Shown: positions 58,559 to 64,000 of the stretch, piece after piece
Position numbering within the stretch: position 1 is the first letter of the stretch
Layout: every line of letters begins with the position of its first letter
DNA from: Allobogoriella alba
GTDB lineage: Bacteria; Actinomycetota; Actinomycetes; Actinomycetales; Actinomycetaceae
Direction of reading: 5' to 3'
DNA length: 64,000 bases
Assembly (NCBI RefSeq): GCF_042665525.1
Contig: NZ_JBHTCQ010000002.1
Span: 1 to 64,000, forward strand
The notes under the pieces: model-generated
What the model was told of the DNA's origin: nothing
Seen by the model: the letters and a program-made list of their open reading frames with translations, nothing else
The model's database searches: none
Program-made: the position numbers and the translations under genes

Positions 58559-58900
58559 TCACACCTCGGCAGGGCCGCGGGCGGTGAAGTCGGCGCCCCA
58601 CGCGTCCATCGACCTGACGATCGGCGCGAGACTGCGGCCCACGTCCGTCAGGGAGTACTCCACGCGCGGCGGGACCTCGGGGTAGACGGTGCGGCTGACG
58701 ATCCCGTCCTCCTCGAGCTCGCGCAGCTGGCGGGTCAGCGTCTTGGTGTTGACCAGCGGCACCAGCCGGCGGAGCTCGCCGAAGCGGCGGGTGCCCTCCA
58801 GGAGGTGCTTGACGAGGGTGAGCTTCCACGCGCCGCCCAGCACCGAGACCGCCACCTCGACGGGGCACACCTCCATCGCACGCCGGACCGGCAGCCGCAC
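58559..58900 (-). CDS. HxlR family transcriptional regulator
   Basis: A 113-residue winged-helix regulator: the family cysteine in MEVCPVEVAVSVLGGAWKLTLVKHL, HTH in RFGELRRLVPLVNTKTLTRQLRELEEDGIV, wing VPPRVEYSLTDVGRSL. HxlR proteins sense aldehydes, quinones or disulfide stress. GTG 58900 has GAGGAG 5 nt upstream; the TTG at 58933 would start inside the operator. It is divergent from the quinone reductase gene, the classic arrangement for a regulator and its target. Confidence 0.93.
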   Translation of the reverse strand: MRLPVRRAMEVCPVEVAVSVLGGAWKLTLVKHLLEGTRRFGELRRLVPLVNTKTLTRQLRELEEDGIVSRTVYPEVPPRVEYSLTDVGRSLAPIVRSMDAWGADFTARGPAEV

Positions 58901-58927
58901 GGCTCCTCCTCGGGCACTCGCAACAGG

Positions 58928-58969
58928 GGACAAAAATGTCCGTACTGGTGTAGAAGATCCTAAGGGATC
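58928..58969. promoter_or_regulatory. two palindromes between hxlR and the quinone reductase gene
   Basis: GGACA-AAAA-TGTCC (58928-58941) and GATCC-TAAG-GGATC (58956-58969) are two perfect 5-bp inverted repeats, 28 bp centre to centre, in the 80-bp divergent gap. Both are candidate binding sites for the HxlR dimer. Confidence 0.6.
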
Positions 58970-58980
58970 ACGATGGATCT

Positions 58981-59733
58981 ATGACACGCACGATCCTCTG
59001 GTTGAGCGCCCACCCCGAGCCCCGGTCGCTGTCCGGGAGCCTGCGCCGCGACGGTGTGGACGGCCTGCTGCGGCACGGGCACGACGTGCTCGAGTCGGAC
59101 CTGTACGCGATGCACTGGGACCCGGTGCTGCGCGGCGAGGGCACCGACCGGTTCCGCGTCACCGCCGACACCAGGCAGGCCTACCTGGACGGGACGCAGC
59201 CCGCAGACGTGGCGGCGGAGCAACGGAAGGTCCAGGCGGCCGACGCCCTCGTGGTGCAGTTCCCCCTGTGGTGGTACGGCATGCCGGCGATCCTCAAGGG
59301 CTGGTTCGACCGCGTCTTCGTCAGCGGCTTCGCATTCGGCAAGGACCCGGTCAGCGGGCGCCGTCTGCGGTTCGAGCAGGGCCCGTTCGCCGGCAAGCGC
59401 GCCCTGGTGGTGACCACGCTCGGCGACCGGCCGGACGCCATCGGCCCGCGTGGCAAGAGCGGGGAGATCACCGAGCTGCTCTTCGGGCTGCTCCACGGCA
59501 CCTTCGCCTACACCGGCATGGACGTGCTGCGCCCCTGGGCCCTGCCGAGCGCCGACTTCACCGAGGACTACCCGGCGGTCCGGGACAGCCTCCTGGCACG
59601 CCTCGACGGGCTCTTCGACGAGCGGCCCATCCCGTACCGGCCGCAGTTCACCGGCCAGTACACGCCCGGGTGGGAGCTCGAGCCGCACCTGGCGCCGGGG
59701 GAGACAGGGTTGTCGGTGCACGTGGAGCGCTGA
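58981..59733 (+). CDS. NAD(P)H quinone reductase, flavodoxin-like fold
   Basis: A 250-residue oxidoreductase of the NQO1/MdaB type: ILWLSAHPEPRSLSGSL (FMN/FAD phosphate), ADALVVQFPLWWYGMPAILKGWFDRVFVSGFAFG and LVVTTLGDRPDAIGPRG. It reduces quinones by two electrons and protects from oxidative stress; no membrane segment. Likely repressed by the divergent HxlR regulator. ATG 58981 follows TAAGG-rich sequence with no strong ribosome site. Confidence 0.92.
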   Translation: MTRTILWLSAHPEPRSLSGSLRRDGVDGLLRHGHDVLESDLYAMHWDPVLRGEGTDRFRVTADTRQAYLDGTQPADVAAEQRKVQAADALVVQFPLWWYGMPAILKGWFDRVFVSGFAFGKDPVSGRRLRFEQGPFAGKRALVVTTLGDRPDAIGPRGKSGEITELLFGLLHGTFAYTGMDVLRPWALPSADFTEDYPAVRDSLLARLDGLFDERPIPYRPQFTGQYTPGWELEPHLAPGETGLSVHVER

Positions 59734-59802
59734 GCGGACGTTCCTCGCTCTCGCCTGGAAAGAAGGTCTTGGTTACCGAGACGAAGTTTCCGGGCGAAGC
59801 GT

Positions 59803-59912
59803 TCGGGCTTCCTCGCACTCCACTCGTTCCTCGCTCGTGCTCGTCAGCCCTCGCGTCTCTGGTCGGGCTTCCTCGCACTCCACTCGTTCCTCGCTCGTGC
59901 TCGTCAGCCCTC
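59803..59912 (-). repeat. two 50-bp tandem repeats at the 3' end of the GntR gene
   Basis: 59803-59852 and 59863-59912 are identical over 50 bp with a 60-bp period. On the minus strand each contains GAGCGAGGAACGAG, whose core GAGGAACGA equals the loop of repeats I and III after ilvC. A shorter related piece (CGTTCCTCGC) is at 59739-59748. The copy at 59863-59912 supplies the last three codons and stop (ATG-GAG-GGC-TGA) of the GntR gene. Translating the DNA gives a repeated ADEHERGTSGVRGSP peptide, which I do not regard as a gene. Confidence 0.9.
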
Positions 59913-60263
59913 CATCTGAGCACGCACGATGCGCAGCGACTCCTCCGTCCCGAGGCCCAGCCCGCGGACCGTCTCCGCGTAGCGGCGTGCGGCCGCCTGC
60001 GCGAGCGTCCGGGTGTGATCGCCCATCGCGCTGACCACGGTGCCGGCCCGGCGGCGCGTGGTCACCAGCCCGGCCTCCTCGAGCTCCCGGTACGCCCGGG
60101 CGACGGTGTTGACCGCCAGCCCGAGCTCCGCGGCGAGTGAGCGCACCGTGGGCAGACGAGTCCCCACGGCGAGCGTGCCGTCGGCGATCCGGGCAGCGAT
60201 CTGGGACCGCACCTGCTCGTACGGCGAGACGCTCGACCTCTCGTCGATCCGGATGCGGTCCAC
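59904..60263 (-). CDS. GntR family regulator, YtrA subfamily
   Basis: A 119-residue regulator: winged helix SPYEQVRSQIAARIADGTLAVGTRLPTVRSLAAELGLAVNTVARAYRELEEAGLVTTRRRAGTVV, then a short helical tail, the small YtrA layout. YtrA regulators usually sit beside ABC transporter genes; none is adjacent here, so the target is open. GTG 60263 is the best start. The final codons and stop lie in the tandem repeat copy. Confidence 0.9.
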   Translation of the reverse strand: MDRIRIDERSSVSPYEQVRSQIAARIADGTLAVGTRLPTVRSLAAELGLAVNTVARAYRELEEAGLVTTRRRAGTVVSAMGDHTRTLAQAAARRYAETVRGLGLGTEESLRIVRAQMEG

Positions 60264-60313
60264 GGCACCAGTTCACCACGGCTCCGACGCCGCCGCGGCG
60301 ATCACGCACCCGA

Positions 60314-60319
60314 TACGGT
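60314..60319 (+). promoter_or_regulatory. -10 box for thiL
   Basis: TACGGT lies 82 nt upstream of the thiL start, giving a leader of about 75 nt in which GGCAGGAGA serves as the ribosome site. Confidence 0.4.
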
Positions 60320-60401
60320 GAGCGCCGACGTCGTCGCGGGTCCGGGCGCCCGCGGACCGCCGCCGAGCCGGGAACCAGGAAGGACGGCAGGAGATCCGCC
60401 G

Positions 60402-61385
60402 ATGAGCACCGCACGGGTGGTCGCCGACCTGTCCGAGGACGAGCTGATCGCCTCGTTCGTCCAGCTGCTCCCGCGCGGCACGCGCACGGTCGTGCCCACG
60501 GGCGACGACGCCGCGGTGGTCGCCGCGCCGGACGGCCGGTTCTGCGTCTCGACGGACGTCCTGGTGGAGAACCGGCACTTCCGCCTGGAGTGGGGTCGCG
60601 GCTCCGACGTCGGGTGGCGGGCCGCCGCGCAGAACCTCGCCGACATCGCGGCCATGGGCGCCGAGGCCACCAGCCTTGTCGCCTCGCTCGTGCTGCCGCC
60701 GCAGACCCCGCTCGCCTGGGTCCACGACCTGTGCCGAGGCCTGGCGGAGATCTGCCGGCCACTCGGCGTCGGCGTCGACGGCGGAGACCTCTCCGGCGGG
60801 ACGGAGGTGGTGATCGCGGTGACCGTGCACGGCGACCTCGCGGGCCGCTCGCCGGTCCTGCGGTCCGGCGCACGTCCCGGCGACGTCCTCGCGCACGCGG
60901 GCACGCTGGGCCGGGCGGCCGCCGGCTACGCGTTGCTGGCGTCGGGCCACGAGGACGTGGACGAGGAGCTGGTCGCGGCGTTCCTGCGGCCGGTGCCCGC
61001 CCTGGAGGCCGGACCTGCCGCGGCGGACGCCGGCGCGACCGCGCTCATGGACGTCTCGGACGGCCTGCTCCGGGACGCGGGCCGGATCGCGCGCGCCTCC
61101 GGCGTCGTCCTCGATCTGGACCCGGTCGGCGACGCGGTCCCCGCGGACCTCGCGGCGCTGGCCGGCGCCGCCGGCGCCACGGGCGCGGACCCGGTCGCCT
61201 GGGTGCTCACCGGGGGCGAGGACCACGGCATGCTGGGCACCTTCCCGCCGGACGTTCCGCTGCCCGCCGGCTTCCGCCGCCTCGGAACGGTCCGCGCGGC
61301 GGGGCACGAGGCGGCCGGTAGGGTGCTCCTCGGAGGGCAGGCCCCGGGCGAGGCGTCGACGGGGTGGGACCACTTCCGCGGCTGA
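60402..61385 (+). CDS. thiL: thiamine-monophosphate kinase
   Basis: Phosphorylates thiamine phosphate to thiamine diphosphate, the cofactor needed by IlvB among others. The 327 residues show PTGDDAAVV, FCVSTDVLVENRHF, NLADIAAMGAEATSLVASL, GVDGGDLSGGTEVVIAVTVHG and MDVSDGLLRDAGRIA, the PurM-like motifs. ATG 60402 has GGCAGGAGA 7 nt upstream; the GTG at 60318 lies in the promoter region and is rejected. It starts the thiL-rpmB-recG end of the conserved block. Confidence 0.96.
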   Translation: MSTARVVADLSEDELIASFVQLLPRGTRTVVPTGDDAAVVAAPDGRFCVSTDVLVENRHFRLEWGRGSDVGWRAAAQNLADIAAMGAEATSLVASLVLPPQTPLAWVHDLCRGLAEICRPLGVGVDGGDLSGGTEVVIAVTVHGDLAGRSPVLRSGARPGDVLAHAGTLGRAAAGYALLASGHEDVDEELVAAFLRPVPALEAGPAAADAGATALMDVSDGLLRDAGRIARASGVVLDLDPVGDAVPADLAALAGAAGATGADPVAWVLTGGEDHGMLGTFPPDVPLPAGFRRLGTVRAAGHEAAGRVLLGGQAPGEASTGWDHFRG

Positions 61386-61451
61386 GGGCCGTGTGGCGGA
61401 CGCCACCGGGCGGGTCCCCCCGCGCCGTTGAGGGGCCCGGCCGCTCTCGGG

Positions 61452-61457
61452 TACTCT
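61452..61457 (+). promoter_or_regulatory. -10 box for rpmB
   Basis: TACTCT lies about 100 nt upstream of the rpmB start, implying a leader of about 95 nt. A perfect hairpin, CGCGGA (61476-61481) with TCCGCG (61486-61491), loop GACG, lies early in that leader. Confidence 0.5.
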
Positions 61458-61559
61458 TGTCCGGTTGCCCGAGGACGCGGAGACGTCCGCGACGGGCCCA
61501 CCGACCACGATGCGCGGCACGATCGGCCGCGCGTCAGCGAGAAGATCAGGAGAACGACC

Positions 61560-61754
61560 GTGGCTGCCACCTGCGACGTCTGCGGCAAGCGCCCGAGCTT
61601 CGGCAAGAGCGTCTCGCACTCCCACGTGCGGACCTCCCGCCGCTGGAACCCGAACATCCAGCGTGTGCGCGCCGTCGTGGGTGGATCCACCAAGCGCCTG
61701 AACGTGTGCACCTCGTGCCTCAAGGCCGAGAAGGTCGTGCGCGCCACGCGCTGA
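61560..61754 (+). CDS. rpmB: 50S ribosomal protein L28 (zinc-binding C+ form)
   Basis: A 64-residue ribosomal protein starting AATCDVCGKRPSFGKSVSHSH and ending LNVCTSCLKAEKVVRATR. The CxxC pair at each end is the zinc-binding form, which zinc limitation often replaces with a C- paralogue (family knowledge). GTG 61560 has CAGGAGAA 9 nt upstream. It has its own promoter and is followed by a strong terminator. Confidence 0.97.
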   Translation: MAATCDVCGKRPSFGKSVSHSHVRTSRRWNPNIQRVRAVVGGSTKRLNVCTSCLKAEKVVRATR

Positions 61755-61771
61755 CACTGCGCCCGAACGAT

Positions 61772-61799
61772 CGGCCGCCGTCTCTGGGGACGGCGGCCG
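61772..61799 (+). terminator. rpmB terminator
   Basis: CGGCCGCCGTC (61772-61782) pairs with GACGGCGGCCG (61789-61799) over 11 bp, followed by TTCTGTGT. It ends rpmB before the recG promoter (TACCCT at 61821-61826). Confidence 0.85.
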
Positions 61800-61880
61800 T
61801 TCTGTGTCCCTGGGCGCGACTACCCTGGTCCGAGCGGAGCGCAAGGAGCCGCGACAGTCCAGCACGACGGCGGAGGTGCC

Positions 61881-64000
61881 ATGGGGGAGCCGGCGCGGGC
61901 GGTCAGCCCCGACGGCCGTGCGAGCCTGCCGGGCGGCCCCCGGGGAATGCTGGGCCAGAGCGTCGACCGCCACGTGGGCGCCCGGACGGCCAAGGCGCTC
62001 GGCAAGCTCGGCATCCGCACCGTCGCGGACCTGCTGCGGCACTACCCGCGCCGGTACGCCTCCCGCGGCCGGCTCAGCACCCTGCGCGAGCTGCGGCTGG
62101 GGGAGCATGTCACCGTCATCGCGCAGGTGGCCTCCGCGGACATCCGGCCCATGCGCGCCAAGCGTGGCGCGATCCTCACCGCGACCATCACGGACGGCAC
62201 CGACCGGCTGACCCTGACCTTCTTCGGCAAGCACCGCGGCTCGCTCGAGTACCACCAGCGCCGGCTCCGCACCGGCGCCACCGGGATGTTCACCGGGACC
62301 GTGGGCGCCTACCGCGGCAGCCGGCAGCTCACGCACCCGAACTACGAGACCTTCGACGACCTCGACGACGAGCACGAGGCGCTGGGCCGGGCCGAGTGGC
62401 CCATCCCCATCTATCCCGCGAGCCAGGCCATCTCGAGCTGGACCATCCAGCGCGCGATCGCCGTCGTGCTGGAGCACCTCGACGCCGCGGACCTCCCGGA
62501 GGCACTGCCCGCGGACTACCGCCGCGCGCACGGGCTGCCGGACGCCCTCACCGCGCTGAGGTGGATCCACGAGCCGCACGGTGACGAGGACTGGAAGCGG
62601 GCGCAGAAACGCTTCCGCCACGAGGAGGCCTTCGTCCTGCAGACCGTGCTCGCCCAGCGCCGCGCGGCCGCTCTCGCCAGCCCGGCCGTCGCCCGGCCAC
62701 CGCGCTCGGACGGCATCCGGGACGCCTTCGACGCGCGCCTGCCGTTCGAGCTGACCGCGGGGCAGCAGGAGGTCGGCCGCGTCGTCGAGGAGGAGCTGGC
62801 CGGCACCGTGCCGATGATGCGGCTCCTGCAGGGCGAGGTCGGGTCCGGCAAGACCGTCGTCGCGCTGCGCGCCATGCTCCAGGTGATCGACGCCGGCGGG
62901 CAGGCCGCGCTGCTCGCCCCGACCGAGGTGCTGGCCCAGCAGCACCTGCGGACGGTGCTCGACCTGCTGGGCCCGCTCGCCGAGGCCGGCATGCTCGGTG
63001 CTGCCGACCAGGCCACTCGCGCCGTGCTGCTCACCGGGTCGATGTCCGCCGGCGCGCGCCGTGAGGCACTCGCCGCCGCCGCCTCCGGTGAGGCAGGGCT
63101 CGTCATCGGCACGCACGCCCTGCTCAGCGAGGTCGTGCAGATCCCCGAGCTGGGGCTGGTCGTGGTCGACGAGCAGCACCGGTTCGGCGTCGAGCAGCGG
63201 GACGCACTGCGCGCCAAGGCCGCCGCCACGCCGCACCTGCTGGTCATGACCGCCACGCCCATCCCGCGCACCGTCGCGATGACGAGCTTCGGAGACCTGG
63301 AGACCTCGACGCTCCGCGAGCTGCCCCGGGGGCGGGCGGGCGTGAGCACCACGGTGGTCCCCGCCCACCTGCCACGGTGGATCGAACGCACCTGGGAGCG
63401 TCTGCGCCAGGAGGTCGACAAGGGCGGCCGGGTCTACGTCGTGTGCCCGCGGATCAGCTCCTCGGGGTCCGGGGACGACGTCGAGGAGGTGGCCGACCTC
63501 GACGACGAGGACGTCGAGGCTTACGGCAGCGCCGAGCAGGTGATCTTCGGCGGCACGGGCTCCGCGGACCGGCGCACCATGGCCTCGGTCGAGGACGTGC
63601 TGCCCATGCTCCGGGAGCTGCCCGCGCTCGAGGGGATCCCGGTCGGCCAGATGCACGGCCGGATGACGCCGGAGGAGAAGGACGCCGCGATGGCCGACTT
63701 CGCCACCGGCCGCACCCCCGTCCTGGTGTGCACGACCGTCATCGAGGTCGGCGTCGACGTCCCCGAGGCGACCATGATGCTCATCATGGATGCCGACCGG
63801 TTCGGCCTGTCGCAGCTCCACCAGCTCCGTGGCCGGGTCGGGCGCGGCAGTGAGCCGGGCGTCTGCCTCGCCGTGACCGCGGCGCCGCCGGAGTCGACCA
63901 CCTTCGAGCGCCTCAGCGCGTTCGCCGAGAGCACCGACGGCTTCGCCCTGGCCGAGCTCGACCTCAAGCTCCGGCGCGAGGGAGACGTGCTCGGCGCCTC
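61881..64000 (+). CDS. recG: ATP-dependent DNA helicase RecG, cut by the window end
   Basis: Branch-migrates Holliday junctions and stalled forks. The 706 codons inside the window cover nearly the whole protein. An N-terminal wedge/OB domain (HVTVIAQVASADIRPMRAKRG, RLTLTFFG) is followed by Walker A LLQGEVGSGKT, DEQH motif VVVDEQHRFGVEQR and MTATPIPRT. GQMHGRM, TTVIEVGVDVPEATMM and LHQLRGRVGRG complete the helicase core. ATG 61881 has GGAGG 4-5 nt upstream; TACCCT at 61821 is the likely -10. The frame is open to base 64000, so the stop lies beyond. Confidence 0.96.
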   Translation, partial: MGEPARAVSPDGRASLPGGPRGMLGQSVDRHVGARTAKALGKLGIRTVADLLRHYPRRYASRGRLSTLRELRLGEHVTVIAQVASADIRPMRAKRGAILTATITDGTDRLTLTFFGKHRGSLEYHQRRLRTGATGMFTGTVGAYRGSRQLTHPNYETFDDLDDEHEALGRAEWPIPIYPASQAISSWTIQRAIAVVLEHLDAADLPEALPADYRRAHGLPDALTALRWIHEPHGDEDWKRAQKRFRHEEAFVLQTVLAQRRAAALASPAVARPPRSDGIRDAFDARLPFELTAGQQEVGRVVEEELAGTVPMMRLLQGEVGSGKTVVALRAMLQVIDAGGQAALLAPTEVLAQQHLRTVLDLLGPLAEAGMLGAADQATRAVLLTGSMSAGARREALAAAASGEAGLVIGTHALLSEVVQIPELGLVVVDEQHRFGVEQRDALRAKAAATPHLLVMTATPIPRTVAMTSFGDLETSTLRELPRGRAGVSTTVVPAHLPRWIERTWERLRQEVDKGGRVYVVCPRISSSGSGDDVEEVADLDDEDVEAYGSAEQVIFGGTGSADRRTMASVEDVLPMLRELPALEGIPVGQMHGRMTPEEKDAAMADFATGRTPVLVCTTVIEVGVDVPEATMMLIMDADRFGLSQLHQLRGRVGRGSEPGVCLAVTAAPPESTTFERLSAFAESTDGFALAELDLKLRREGDVLGA

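Noticed and set aside
59803..59912. CRISPR array
   Set aside because: Only two units with a 10-bp spacer, overlapping a gene end, and no cas genes; not a CRISPR.
59648..59923. A 91-residue minus-strand frame with two copies of ADEHERGTSGVRGSP
   Set aside because: The peptide repeat is just the 50-bp DNA tandem repeat read in one frame; it overlaps the quinone reductase gene and the GntR end.
60273..63821. A 1182-residue open frame on the minus strand opposite thiL, rpmB and recG
   Set aside because: It is Asp/Gly/His/Arg-rich with no domain and lies opposite three certain genes; it is a high-GC shadow frame.

Overview
The window is about 70% G+C, densely packed DNA from an actinobacterium. 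A Micrococcales-type genome (Cellulomonas/Georgenia-like) is my best guess. The reasons are GTG starts, many start codons placed directly after a TAnnnT -10 box, the citramalate route to isoleucine, an IclR gene divergent from leuCD, and conserved synteny. The run of ilv genes, leuB, FAH hydrolase, gltX, IclR/leuCD, ddl, DUF3515, thiL, rpmB and recG matches the order I know from Mycobacterium tuberculosis (about Rv3003c to Rv2973c, inverted). Several other genes are inserted into it. The taxon is inference; nothing here names a species.

Layout. 0-0.16 kb: the end of an rRNA operon (5S and terminator). 0.3-12.7 kb: a branched-chain amino acid block with ilvD, an attenuated ilvBN-ilvC unit, a repeat cluster, a VOC protein, leuB, ilvE, and cimA behind its own Ile-codon leader peptide, followed by a lipoate ligase. 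12.7-30.3 kb: housekeeping and unassigned genes, including methyltransferases, YggS, a nuclease, a nucleotidyltransferase/HhH fusion, a pentapeptide protein, YbaK, a Ski2-like helicase, an acyltransferase-type membrane protein, FAH hydrolase, gltX, a sulfite-oxidase-like enzyme and a lipoprotein. 30.4-30.7 kb: tRNA-Gln and tRNA-Glu. 30.7-40.1 kb: a regulated uptake island with a DeoR/LacI hybrid regulator, an Opp-type solute-binding protein, two permeases, a double ATPase, and an acetyltransferase fused to an alpha/alpha-toroid-like domain. 40.2-45.5 kb: HAD phosphatase, IclR regulator, leuC, leuD and murA. 45.5-54.4 kb: accessory genes inside the conserved block, namely a DinB protein, an unusual orphan cytochrome b, a GH43-like protein, an antiporter with a zinc finger and a very small regulatory partner, and an ABC exporter with a two-component system. 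54.4-64.0 kb: plsC, dodecin, a Cys/Met PLP enzyme, ddl, DUF3515, HxlR/quinone reductase, GntR, thiL, rpmB and a recG cut by the window end.

How the genes work together. ilvD, ilvB, ilvN, ilvC and ilvE give the common valine/isoleucine enzymes. cimA makes citramalate, and leuC, leuD and leuB can process both citramalate and isopropylmalate, so isoleucine can be made from pyruvate and acetyl-CoA. No ilvA or leuA is in the window. Two separate transcription attenuators with different leader peptides (Ile/Leu/Val codons before ilvBN; a Leu-Ile-Ile run before cimA) suggest the two branches sense different amino acids. leuCD is probably controlled by the divergent IclR regulator through a palindrome between them.

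The least ordinary items are the covarying hairpin repeats after ilvC and a related tandem repeat near 59.8 kb, the orphan cytochrome b that appears to lack both heme bH ligands, the antiporter/zinc-finger pair, the nucleotidyltransferase/HhH fusion, and the uptake island with its acetyltransferase-toroid fusion. No CRISPR array, insertion sequence, prophage or integrase was seen.
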